A stretch of 64,000 nt of DNA from assembly GCA_964017155.1 (NCBI GenBank), contig OZ024861.1, positions 16,941,283 to 17,005,282 of the forward strand. The letters are read 5' to 3'. The notes beneath the pieces were generated by a model. It did not search any database and had not been told where the DNA came from. It was given only the letters and a program-made list of their open reading frames with translations. Origin of the DNA: Oasisia sp. SBJ-2009 (taxonomy: Eukaryota; Annelida; Polychaeta; Sabellida; Siboglinidae). Shown here one piece after another: positions 23,866-36,373 of the stretch (the stretch's first letter is position 1; each line of letters opens with the position of its first letter). Both the position numbers and the translations under genes were made by a program.

Positions 23866-25478
23866 ATGCCACCCCGCAACCGAGTTAGGACGAGAGGAGG
23901 GAGAGGAGGGAGAGGAGGGAGAGGAGTTAGAGGGAGATTCAGCACAATAGATGCTGAACGAATACAACAATTACAGGACGCACGTATTCGTTCAACTGAG
24001 GTAATATTAAATATCACATACAACAATTAACCGTAATAGATTTTACAATTTTAATAAGCACATATATATATATATATATATATATTAATAAGCATAGGTA
24101 CTTATATAGGACATTTATACTTTTAATTTTATTAAAACAATTTCACATAAACATCACATCCATAAATATTCATTGAAGCAATTTTTTTTTTAGTTTTTCC
24201 ATTGCGTGTGTGTAAATCATTAGTACAATGGTGATTCTTCCATGTAGTACATACATATTTTTGCATTCATTTACACAGGAAATGGTTCAGCAATTGGACA
24301 TTACAGCGATGCGCCGTTTGGTGCATTCAATCATAACAGACCATCCAGGCATCGTATTTGATGCCCTGGATGCAATGCAAGCTGGGGACCCCAACCCCCC
24401 ACCACCAACACCAGCCACCAGTAACCACCCCCAGTGGTGTGTCTGCGGCAGATGCCGAGACATGCCGACAGACATCGAAAGGCTATGCTGTGGGTTACAG
24501 CACTGCATTTCGCAAAGACCCATGAGTACTTAACACTGAATTGTAACAAAGAAACACTAGTTAAGCACATTACACTTGTGTAATTAGAATGCTTTTGTTT
24601 CTAAAGGAACAAATATCCATAAATAATTTAGTAATGAACCCTGAAATGTGTCTTATCTTTCATTAATCACAGGTGGAACATTCTTCCAATACTTCCTAAA
24701 AACGACATTCTATTACATATAACTACTAGCATAACACCACCTTAAACATGTTGGCTTTACATTTATCATGATTATTCAACCTTTACATTCAGGCAGCACA
24801 TTGAAAAACTGAGATATGTTGTTAGAAAAATAAATGTTCTATTCAGTTTGCTACTTATGTATATTGTTGAGTGTAGCTAAAATAATTACAAATGAAATGT
24901 AATTTAATGACAGAGACCTCATATGATAAAAATAGGTAATTTCCACCACACTGTACAATACTACTGTATACCCCCTTATGTACCTGTGACACAATCCCCT
25001 GTGTACTATTCACTGCTCGCATAAAATGTGCAAGCAGGAATCAGCGTCTCTATCCTATACTGGGGTAAGATCTGCAGAGCATAAATCTACCAGGTGGAGT
25101 TGAGGGGCTAAAAAGTACTGAGTCTGGCTAATCAAGGCTAATTACCACAATGAATACTCCACATTTACCGTACAACATTATAATGGCCAATTACTCATAA
25201 CATTTTTATTTTTGCAGGAGATTGAACTGGTATGCCTGGAGCCCCTTGTGCTTCAAATAAATATGGCGTACTGGGCAGAGATCTTTGCGCAGGATCCCGG
25301 ACATGACACTGCAGCCCTTCGTCATGCTGCGTACCGTCATTTTGTGCTGTGGCGGCATGGCCGGCTTGGCGCAAATGTCCGGCGAGTTATTCCAAGCTGT
25401 GTCGTCTGCCGAATCCGTGACAGATTCCCCAGCGCGAACGGCCTGTACACAGGATTTCAGGTGAGCCGGCTAGCGTGA
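23866..25478 (+). CDS. P2X7 C-terminal (ballast)-domain protein, three exons
   Basis: Exons by phase: 23866-24000 (45 aa, RG-rich: RTRGGRGGRGGRG), 24279-24521 (81 aa) and 25218 to the stop at 25478 (86 aa). All are phase 0, with acceptors ttacacag and tttttgcag and donor GAG|GTAATA after exon 1. Exon 2 has WCVCGRCRDMP, then CC and C. Exon 3 has AYRHFVLWRHGRLG, RRVIPSCVVCRIRDRFP and GLYTGF. Together these are the hallmarks of the zinc-binding cytoplasmic ballast domain of P2X7, here without any channel. The expected exon 2 donor reads ATGAGT instead of GTGAGT (24522-24527); without splicing, translation ends at 24533. A donor CAG|GTGAGC at 25460/25461 could lead to a further exon. Known: stand-alone ballast-domain proteins occur in many animals. 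Inferred: this one is transposon cargo. Confidence 0.82.
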
Positions 25479-27166
25479 CTCACCACCCCTGGTCATCCGG
25501 GAGCTGTGACGCCTCACTAGTTCGCTAGTCGGTGGTGGAGCGGTTGGTGCCATCGTTCTGCTTATCCTGCGTGGGTCCTCCGCCATCAGTTTGCGACGCC
25601 TCGTGACAAGTTCTGTGTCAGCCATCCTCCTTCGTACTGCATCCATCTGCATCTCTATGATGTAATTGTATGTTTTTGGCGTCTTGATTGGTACAGCGTT
25701 CTTACTGTACATCCGTTTGTACCTGTAATTAAGACAAAGCTATTTTAATAACTGTGGTATGATTTCTGTAACGATACTTCAATAGTAGTGGGTTAACGTT
25801 ATGTACAAACATTGGTTACCAACATTCATGACACTTCAGAATGTTCACTTTGTGTGTTTTGTAGCAGTTCCATGGTTGATTATGAACCGTATTGATCAAC
25901 TTTGTACTATTTATACTTTTACACAAATAGTATTGCTGTGATAATTTGTGTGTACCAGTATTTTTTTCTAAATTTATATATTAATTTCACTACACACTTA
26001 ATTAATATAAATGTAACTGGAAATACTCACATCATTTCTCCTGCAGCATTCAAGCGGTACGGTCGGTCCTTGTGCTTTTGAAAATCTATTGCAGCCAGCT
26101 GCGTTCTGGCGACGTACACCGGGTAGCTGTAAGATACGAGAGATGTCAGTGAACTTTGTCGCAACAATTTCTTTATATACTGATTATAATGTTTTTGTAT
26201 GTTTACAATGTGTATTTAATTATTTGCATTTTAATTTTTTTACATTATCACCAATTTATGTTATTTTATAGTATATTAATTTATTTTTTTACCTTCTCAC
26301 AGTATATTTTACAATGTCGCAATCAATACTGTTTGCTTAGTCAATAATTTTTCATTATATACAAATTGTTGTAAGCAATAACTACACTTTAATGTAATCA
26401 TTTCTTTGTTTTTTAACAAAGGATCATAATATAATTATTTTTTTATGTTCATTATGTTATATTACATGTAAGGTAAAAAAATTCAAATGACACATTTACA
26501 ATGTACATGTGAGTTTATGACTTGTATTTATTGTCTAGTCATTAGAACATGTGTTAATATATTCTTACTTAATATGCCTTGAATTACTGTTTATATCACG
26601 TTTGTAAGCATGAACATAATAGTTAATACAAAATGGTCACGAAAGCCAATAAATTCAATAATAATATATGTTGCTGTTTATGTATGATTTTCAGCAAACG
26701 TTTAGCCAGTCATACAAAAAATGTGTAATACATGATTAATTTACCTGAATGTGAAGAGTTTCGCAGCATACATCAAGATGTGGTGATGAAAAGCTTCTAG
26801 CTCTCCAGTGTGCCTGAAAGTTTAATGCATATGTCATTTCTAAGGGCATGATATTTCATGAAGACTTGCACTTCCTTTCTGTAGGTTTTCAATCGCCATC
26901 AATAATTACATTATCTGCATTTTACATACAACTACATTATGCTGACAACCTACACTAACTGGGCTGATAATGTATGAGTTATTCTTTATAACTGGCTCAT
27001 ACATAATGTGTTTTATAAACAGTGTAACAGTTGTATACACTGCATAACTGAAGCTGTTTAAATACACACCTGAAGTTCACATAATGGTGAACGTTGTTCA
27101 GGAAGCGTACATTTAGTACAACTTCCACTTTTTCAGACAGTACTTTATGATCCATAAAGTAACTGC

Positions 27167-27239
<73 letters not shown>

Positions 27240-30200
27240 GGTACTCACCCACACAAGTACGGCAGCACTTCCAATGTGGTTGACTTTCATGTTGAATGAT
27301 CTTCCACACCCTTTAACTTGGCAAATGTTGTCAACCTATACCAGTAGACATATGCATAACCGTCAAAAGAAAGTAACAGTAATCGGTACACAGGCATTCG
27401 TTCACCTACAAAACATATAAGGTTCTTTAAGAATGTCAAAGTATACTTCCACATATATCAAAAACATTTAGACGCATCCCAAAGGTTTATTAAGGAACAT
27501 GTTTTCCAGGCCGTCTTTGATGTCCCTATTATTTCTCACGGTATGAAAAAGTTAAACAATTTAATGCCACCACATTTCAAACATAGGCACATAGTGATTT
27601 ATGTAATACACCAACAATTTAGAAACAACCCCATCATTTAGAAACTAAACCATCAGTGATGCATGTACATTTTCAATGGCTTGGTAAGTCAGCATTATTA
27701 ATTCCAGTTATGACACCCTTATGCTTCATGATTGTAGAACAGAAGTGTCTAGATACCTTCATGTTTGCCAGTTCCAGCAGACAGTCTTCATAAACAATGA
27801 AGCAAGGTTTCCCTGTTGTCTCTTCTGGTGTTGTTGCCGTAGCTGTTTCCTCTTCTTCTGGGGTGGTAGTGTCAGCCACTGTCTCTTCTATGTCGTGGAC
27901 AATATCACATGGGGTGACACTCTCTAGAGAGTCAATGTCGATGTGACACCTATATTTAAAAAGCAAACAAGTGACTGTTGCCATCAATACTTCAATTTTA
28001 CCACAATGTATTACTTAATCTACAATAATGTTGAATTACTTTTGGGCTTTGGCATACATATTGTGAGTTTGTAATTATGAATGACATTTATTTAGGTAAT
28101 TCAAAGTCACTCCGTTGTCTTTTTTAAACATAATGCCTTCATTGGTTTCTTCTCTCATTATGTATACACAATGCTTAGACACACAGCCGAATTGTTTGAA
28201 TGCAGCAACAGAACTGTTCATTACTGGCACACACACGCACGCACACACATTTATGTATCTATATATAAATGTATATATCTTCAGCCTCTCCACTCAGCCA
28301 GACCAGTTGATACAAATTAGAATAAATGGTATATGTCAGTTGTCATCATAATATAAATGTTTGATTTGGCTACATTCACATCATTTCAAAATACTTAAGT
28401 GAACATCATAATCAACATACATTAACACCATATGCAGTGCAAAAGTATATTTATAATCATACTAAATAGTATATGTTCAATATAAATATGTACCTATGTA
28501 TCTCTTCTAATGTGTCATCTCCAAAGTGGTATGTAGTATCACCAGGATCCACAGTCTCCAATCCCAATGGGTCATCATCATCTGGGTCACTGCAACAAAG
28601 TGTAGTGATTAACTCCAAGAATTTAGAATTGTGAAATAGCTGCCATGATAACGACAATTTAATTATGGTAATGTGTCACCACTTCAGTGTACCCAATGTT
28701 GTGTTATGTATTATTTAATGTATTTCACACATTGTGTGTAGAAACAGGCCAAACGAAGTAGTTGTGATGTCTTAGCACACACAAGTACACACATAATATT
28801 TACATAAAAATAATCAAACACAACTGAACATGTCTTTTTTGTGTGGAACCCATTTTGATGCCATGCATGATATGGCGTTTCACTAAAGTGGAAGTTTAAT
28901 TAATTGGGCCAAAACCATTGGCAATAAAAGCATGCATGGAAACATAAATAAATACTTACGTTTGTTGCAACTGTCCTGAGCTGCATCCAGCCTCAGGAAG
29001 AGACTGAATACGTGACAATGTGCTACCTGGGCTATGACCACTGATGCTTGATAGCGCAACCACAGATCGTGTCATATGTGCGGGCTGCAGTGGTGTCGAG
29101 GTTAAGTGTGGCTTTGTGTTGAAGCTGTTAAACAAAACAATGAATTCATAGGAGTAGTATTATTATTAGTTCTTAAACTACATGATCTCTAAGTAACAGT
29201 TACTCAGTGCGCTCACAATATGTATATAAAAACTACTGAAATATGTATGTAAATAAAAAAGGTTAATAAATTAAGTTACACAAGTCAAGTAATATAGCAA
29301 TGGGTCATTAAGTTCTTTGGACTATATTGTGAGATTATGAATGACATGTGGTTTTGTGAATCAAGGTCACTGTGTAGTATCTTCAATGTAATCACCTAAT
29401 TTGCCTTTTCTCTGGTTATTCATATGAGCTGACTAGAAACACAGACACCTTTTTGTGAGAACAGCAGTATGAATTTCCAATGTATACTTGTATATTTTGT
29501 CTCTGTGTCAATTGTCACTTGCAGGTGACAATATATACCAGTAGACACAAAAGTTACATCATTTTAAAGATAATAAACAAACAGTGAAATAACCACAACT
29601 TGCATGTCAAATTGGTAGCTTACATGAAGATAAAGCTTAAAACATACAGGCATCAAATTTTCCAGTTTAACTGCTGGGTTATTGATGCAGCCCCTAATCC
29701 CCCATCAAGGTCAGGGACAGGTAATTTGTTAAGAAGTCAGCCCCTATGCCCTCTACTGGGCTATTGATATAACACCTATCAAAGTAATTAATTACACAAC
29801 TTAGCACCAATTGCACAAACACCACAGGAGTACTGTGTCCTGAGATCTCCTAAAAGACCTGCAGAAACAGGCAATCTGCTCACATTTAACATTTTGAGAA
29901 TGCCTTCAGATGTCCTTACAAATGACTAGTTTGTTAATACTCTCAGACATACATATATGCCAAATTAGAGGAAAAGGTTCATAGAAGCTTTCGAATGAAA
30001 AAGGAAAATTTTAAATGTACCAACATTTTAGAACCAAAAGTACAAATTTGTAAATCAAATTTACATTTCATGTGCATATAAAATATACAGTATGCAAATT
30101 TTTTAATAACACGCTTGACTGCTAACAATGGTCAGCGCACACAAAGTGATGACATAAGTCCGTTGGACCGAAAAAAACTATTTGAATCAATGTCATCTGG

Positions 30201-32577
30201 CTAATTGCCACTGTATGCTAGCTTAAATAAAATAAATTAAAAAGATAAGGTTTGAAAAGTAAAATTTACATAACATTCTAGTGAAAGAGGAGAACACAGC
30301 TAGCAGTGAACAAAGCCTGGCAGTGTCATCAACTACTGTTTGACAAAAGGATGGGTTAGTATTTAGAACATGTATGTTAACGTGTCAGTATCCCCTTTGT
30401 TCTTTAGTTGGGACTGCTATTGCTAGGTGCAACAGCAAGCTGGCTGCACTTTTGTTGAGTCACCCTGTTGTCTGTATGATGGATCAGCTTCTATAAGTGA
30501 GGATTTGGAATGAGAATATTGTAAGAAAATTTGAACATCAAATTGTACTTTGCAGTTTACTTGATTAACTTTTGTTTGTCACTTTGTGTTTTGTGATTTT
30601 ATGAAAATAATAAGAACTTAACAAGTTTTGCTTTAATTAATAGTTTATACACTGGTAGAAGTATTTGTTACATCAATCACGTACATCCAATAATCTGTAA
30701 ACAAATACAATTATTCAATATTACTTGCTTGCCTCATTTAATATTCGTCAAACAACCATGCTTTCATGATAGAAAGTGGTGGTTTTCACCTATGACAGTC
30801 CACATATCAAATACAAAAGGGTTGGGTTCAAATACACATTTAGGGATCAAATACAATTCGGTCAAATAAAATGCAAATACAACTCGGTCAAATCAAATTT
30901 CCAATTCAAATACACAGCAATGTTTTATTGAAATACTATTAATTTACACTGCCATTTTTGAAATTTGATTCAAATACATGGCTGGTTTTCCATTATGGTT
31001 CAAGTGTGTTGCCTACTGTAGAGTAATTGGCAGGCAGATTTACTAGACTCTCCTTATCTGCACTACTGTACCAACTAGTGGATAGCTCTTCCCATGCACC
31101 AGAGGAAACCTCGGTTCCTTTGTCTTTGCCCAGGATGTTTACACAGCAGGTTTCTTTAAAGCACCTTCCCTGTGAATACCTGCCTTTATGACTACGGACT
31201 ATAGATAAGATTCAATGGCTTCCCATTCAAATATTTATGCTAATGTTTGACCACCTTCACTGCAGGCCAATTTCCACAGTGGTGCCTGCCCACTGTTGAC
31301 CAGGTGTGACAAACATTCTGTCTTGACTCCTGACTTTTTAGTGAGCCAGTTTATGCCAGGCAATGCTTTACCTTTTATTGGACATTTTTATGTGTATTTG
31401 ATTGTATTTTCAAGTAATTTTCAAATGCACACCAAATATAAAATACAAGCAATTTTATGATATGTCAATGAAATCTTATTCACAGAACTTTATGTGCAAA
31501 TTTCCATTACTGTTACGAATATGGCAGAGGCCGTTTGGCTCAGCAATCTCACTGACATTCTCTAACTGTAATCTATAAGCCACGTCTGTAAAATTAAATA
31601 GGTCACCTTACATTAGAGTTGATGGGTATTTTGAAGATTCAAAATAACTTGTTTGTTGAAAGATGATTTGCAGTGAAGGCCTTCAGTTTGGCAAGCATTA
31701 CATGTGATCATGAAACATACTTTTTTTAAATACGTTGTCAGTATCTAAATTGTGAAATACTTTAAGAAAGTATTTCAATACAAATACTTTTCATTCATAA
31801 TGGTCAAATACAAATACTTTATAAAAAAAGTATTTCTACACTTTAAAATACAAATTAATTTGAGTCCAAGTCTGATGGCAACTGTCCGTAGGGACTGGTG
31901 CACAGTATTTCTAGCTAGCTGGTAGTCCATCATTATCGATAATTAGTCCTAAATGATTTTATTATGTAAAAGGGACAGCTGTTGGCCTGTTACTAGTCCG
32001 AGGTCTAAAAGTACTTGTCACAGCTAGGGGAGAAAGGTATTTCTGCTCATGGGTAGAAATATTTCTTCCGTGGTTTCTGCCCAGATGACATAAACATGCC
32101 AACCCTGCAAGCTCCCATGATAAAACTACAGTACCTTTGGGATAAATATTTACTGCAAAATGTTTGTTAAGTCCTCACCATGTTGTATGTTTTTAATGGA
32201 TCCATGACATTTTGGTAAAGGACATTTTGGTAACTGACACTTTGGTAATGGACATTTCGGTAACAGGACATTTCGGTAACAGGACTTTTTGGTAACAGGA
32301 CTTTTTGGTAACAAGACATTTCGGTAAAACAACTAAGTCCAGTCTGCCATATCAGGAGGTAACCAGTTGAGATATCAGTCAGTTAAACCATTTGTAAATT
32401 AGGATGGGAAGACAGGGAACTTGGCTTCCCACCTGCAGTCAGGCATGGTGTAAGGTGCTTGCCTCTGAAGGGAACATGGCTTCCAAATAGCATTGGTGGT
32501 GGCTAGAGTGGTCAACCACTACAGCCAACCTGTGACTAGCAGGACACATTTAAATTCAGACACATGTAAGATAATGT

Positions 32578-32643
<66 letters not shown>

Positions 32644-33818
32644 AGTTTGAATTAAAATGTGACTGAACATACAACTGTTTATTTTAATTTTACATTATCG
32701 ATACATTTTTATCTTAAATTAATGCCTTTTAATTAATGCCTTTAAAGAATATTTATTGGTTTTACCAAAATGCATGTTACCAAGATGCCCTATTACCAAA
32801 ATGTCTGTTACCAAAATGTCCTATTACCGAAACGTCCTATTACCCAAATGTCCAATTACCGAAATGTCCGTTACCAAAACGTCCATTACCAAAGTGTCCT
32901 TTACCGAAATGTCTGGATACCGTTTTTAATATCATCTATTTGATATCATTTTTTAGATCTTAGAAACTGTTTGTTATAGTAACTAAATAAATATATGGAG
33001 ATTTTGCATTATGTAATCCTAAGGCCTAATGTATTACCTATGTTCAGTATGTTTATATATATAGTTTATATTGTTGGCAAGTATTACGAAAAGAATGGCT
33101 CATTTTCATGTTGATGCGTCTTCTACTCAGATTATTACAAAGACGCATGGACATAAGTAATAACTTGTGTTACCGAGCCCCCAGGGCACTTTTTACTTTA
33201 TTACCTTTTTTACCGATTGCAGCTTTCAATAAAATGTTTTTACAATGTGTTCATTTTCCAAAATGTCTTACATATGCATCTTTATTGTGACTGTTTATCT
33301 GACTCTGAGTATTCATAAATTAATATGAAATTTGTATAATGGTGTGAAATGTCAGTAATAATTTTAAAGAAAATAAACTGCTGGTTGAGTGCTAACATAA
33401 TGCATTTCGAAGGGATACCAAGACAAGAGCGCAGGCACAGATCCCACACTGGCCACAGCCCAGGCCGATGCCGCCATCGATTACCCCAGCCACTGCATCG
33501 GTATCGCCAAAAATAAATCTACGCGGTTTTTCACCATAACATATTCCACTTCATTATAGTATTTCATACGTTTACTGATACAACAAAGTATAACAATGAT
33601 TGACGCTGACAAATTACTAACCTGTCGAGTAGAAGTTTTGCGAAGGCTGCATCTGATATGCCTCCGGCTCCGAGGCCGAGCTCAACCGTTTCTTTTGCTT
33701 TATTCCATAGATCCATCGATTTTCCTAAATAAATCCTCGCGCGCGGAACCTGTTTCTCTCTTAGTTGCTTTGCTCGTTTCTTCGCCGAACTGGTGGCATA
33801 CGTCCGTGGACGTCCCAT
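25470..33818 (-). CDS. Transposase-like protein of the TTAA element, nine exons, core missing
   Basis: Exons on the - strand: 33818-33622, 29124-28960, 28589-28494, 27949-27757, 27335-27249, 27162-27070, 26813-26745, 26126-26031 and 25722-25470. All junctions are GT-AG and every phase agrees except between exons 5 and 6. Exon 1 is a basic MGRPRTY...YLGKSMDLWNKAK module, probably DNA-binding. Exon 4 has FIVYEDCLLELA. Exon 5 has CQVKGCGRSF and VNHIGSAAVLVW. Exons 6-8 have VRFLNNVHHYVNFRHTGELE, LMYAAKLFTF and ARTQLAAIDFQKHKDRP; exon 9 has AEDPRRISRTMAP. This order fits a family of animal hypothetical proteins I recall, whose centre carries a DDE-like block (GD..DSPG and TDRH). That centre should lie between exons 5 and 6, where only an 86-bp AT-rich intron remains. 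About 415 aa are left. Probably non-autonomous. Confidence 0.7.
27169..27235. repeat. (AT)n tract filling the exon 5/6 intron
   Basis: Pure AT repeat occupying nearly the whole 86-bp intron (27163-27248) of the transposase-like gene, at the point where the conserved core is missing. Confidence 0.95.
32205..32330 (+). repeat. Tandem array of GACATTTYGGTAACAG units (left arm)
   Basis: Eight head-to-tail 15-16-bp units, for example GACATTTCGGTAACAG. The same unit in reverse complement makes the array at 32762-32912, giving a foldback structure. Confidence 0.9.
32762..32912 (-). repeat. Tandem array of TTACCRAAATGTCC units (right arm)
   Basis: Ten 15-16-bp units complementary to the left array, about 430 bp away. 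The open frame encoding repeated LPKCP is a by-product. Confidence 0.9.
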
Positions 33819-34175
33819 TATTGCACAAAGAACTGCGACCACACGTACACACCAAAGATTGAAAGAAAAACAAACACAAGCACATGCGTCGAAGGATTCC
33901 GAGGCACCAATCACGCGGGTCGATCTCGCGCCAACGAGAAGAAACAGACGTGTTTCCTAACATAGTTCCATTTCCAAAGTTAGGTTTCGTATAGAGTTTC
34001 TAGTGTATACAGTCGAAACGAAAATCGAAATAGTTCTTATTTATTTTTTTTATTTAAGAAAAATGAAGTAACATGTACGCATAAACCAACTAAACAATCA
34101 TTAATGAGTATTTGATACATCCGCTTTTTGTGAAATGACTAATAATCGCTAGGAGCAAACGATTTTTACGGGAAT

Positions 34176-34192
34176 GAGTGGATTGAGTATCT
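34176..34192 (-). repeat. Right terminal inverted repeat of the TTAA element
   Basis: Reading inward on the - strand: AGATACTCAATCCACTC. It is followed by the genomic TTAA at 34193-34196. Confidence 0.75.
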
Positions 34193-34196
34193 TTAA

Positions 34197-36373
34197 TAAA
34201 AATAAATATGGTTATGAGTATTGTGTTGCAAATCATACATACACTATTAAACAAGGTTTGAATTACGTTTTTGTCAATCGCGTGTCGGAGCAAGTGTTAA
34301 CGTTCATATCGGGGCAAATTGTAACACTGTTAGAACATGACCCAACGGTTTTTTCGTGGGTAACCTTAAAGATTACCTTTATATAAAAAAAATCAAGCAT
34401 GGTATCAGCCATACTGTTTTTTCCATGTTATACGAGTGGTTGATCCAGCACTGATGCCCACTAATTAAAACAATTGCAATTATAACATTAAAAAGGATTT
34501 TGCAATGTTTAGTTGTACTGCTATAAATGCTAATATGATGCGGACCTCGTTCAACTTCATATACGTATATACACCAATCTACATACAGGGCATGCCATAT
34601 GCCTTGTTGAAGTGGTGGCGCAGCTTGATCATTCATCGTTTGATGGTGTGACATTGTTTGACTTTCATTTTAACATAACACGCGACATTGTTTTCTTTTC
34701 AGTTCTTTGAGATAAAATGCGCAGAGCTTGAGAACACATTACAGACTGTAAACACGGAATTCGAAACAACTGCGTCTAGTTTTAGAAATATAGTTACGAA
34801 TATTTATTTTCATCATGTGTAAACACAAGCAGAACCTCGTAGAAACATAGTCAAGTACGTATACTGTGTAAACAGGGGCTGTCCACGTGGTCAAATGCTC
34901 ATTACTCATCGATCGAAAACTGCCCTGTATCGGAACCTACCTGGTGAGTCAAAACGTGCCGTTCCGTGACATGTGTAGCTCTACCGTGTTCCCTATTGTG
35001 ACTCCCAAACCGTATGATATACAATTTTACTCGGCTTGAATACTGCTTTATTTTTTGTAACCCTGCATCTTTGCTTATGATGGGCATAAACCTTCGTGGT
35101 CGTAAACAAGCGGCTTACTTATTTTATGTTGACAGGTATTAGTAGATTACAAAACGCACAGGTATTTACGAGGTCATAGCAATATAGTAGGCAATGTCTT
35201 AATAATTCATTTATATCAATAATATTGTGAATGTTTTTAGCATTTGGAAAACAGCACCCCGGGAATGAGGCGGCAAAGAGTTAACAGGCTGATATCCAAG
35301 CACATTCTAGTTCAAAAACTCCTCCATCACCGTCAGCTAATGAAATTGCACACGATGTGTCTGTCGGCCTCCGGTGATGTAATGTGTTGGGTGATTTCAG
35401 CCAGACGCTCCTCGTGTTACATGCAATGTCTAGGACGTAATTGGGTCATTGTATTGGCATTCCCACTAATTGTATATCCGTCTTCAAATTAGGGCTGGTA
35501 TTTGCGCTGTTCCCACGGATGACGCAGTTCCTTCTTCAAAGGGGCGTATCAACGTACTATTACTAATAATTATAAACACCGAAACCCGATGATCGTGGCA
35601 ACTCATCATAACCCGAGGCCTAGGCGTATCGGCTCGTGTGAATCGGTTGCAATATCCCATTATTTCCGCGTCGACAAGAAACTATTTATTAATTAAAATT
35701 TGCTTTCATCCGCTACATGAAATGTTACATATGATTCCCTAATGGTTAGCACCAATAACATAAGTAGTAAAGGTAATACAGCGTAATCGTCATATTGGCT
35801 ATGAGGACGTGGCTTGCTAGGCAATGTCTTATGTCAATTTGCTGCTATGGGAGTGAAATTATTATCAGGACTCGGGAGTGTTTAATTCTGCACAAATGAA
35901 ACTAATATTCCATCCTGACCGGTGCTACTCGACGAAAGTGTTAAGTGGATAATTGGAATAACAGCAGCAGTCGTAGTAAATCCGACACAGGTGTCCAACA
36001 ACGTTACGAAATAACACACGCCTACTTTTATATCTAGCGGACGAAGGCGAATTCAGTTTCGTGTACGCAGCCATGACCAATCGTGAACTGGTACGGTGTC
36101 ATGCTGCATCTAAGTGACGAAGTGTTTTGCGCAAGCAAGCAACCGTGGTTTCTCCATCAAGAACTAGTACAACTTGGACAATTGCACGTGCAGAGAGAAG
36201 TGTTTACCAGCCACATCCGGACACATCGCCTACATTTCTCAAACCAGTGATGTCATCTCCGTCATCCCCGACGGATGGACGAACAAGATAAGAAGATGTA
36301 TTATTATTTATAATAAAAAAAAATGGTTTATATATATATAACATAATATAATATTACATAAATAAACGAATCG
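34197..36373. other. Duplicon flank upstream of the intact A receptor
   Basis: Near-copy of 3704-4654 joined to 8183-9426. It contains the uninterrupted LINE target 'gacaggtattagtagatt' (35131-35148) and the conserved TATA-like block near 36028. No supported gene. Confidence 0.8.

Larger units (their letters stand above)
29125..33621 (-). other. 4.5-kb first intron of the transposase-like gene
   Basis: No convincing exon is seen. It contains a foldback pair of short tandem arrays (32205-32330 and 32762-32912) and an (AT)n tract at 32583-32640. The rest is AT-rich unique sequence. Confidence 0.6.
22674..34192. mobile_element. 11.5-kb TTAA-flanked DNA transposon (Kolobok-like)
   Basis: TTAA at 22670-22673 and TTAA at 34193-34196 bracket 11,519 bp. 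The flanks, 'cttatctac' on the left and 'taaaaataaatatggttatgag' on the right, are continuous through a single TTAA at 3700-3703 and at 56100-56103. These are two empty sites in paralogous duplicons. The ends are imperfect inverted repeats. Cargo is a P2X7-ballast gene (+) and a transposase-like gene (-), converging. TTAA targets are known for piggyBac and Kolobok, and the TTAAAGG start recalls Kolobok/T2 ends. The superfamily is an inference; the insertion itself is read directly. Confidence 0.88.

Noticed and set aside
23866..25478. A complete P2X ion channel
   Set aside because: No transmembrane segments or extracellular P2X domain are present; only the cytoplasmic ballast domain is encoded.
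32150..32963. Repeated LPKCP proteins on both strands
   Set aside because: By-products of the 15-16-bp tandem arrays.
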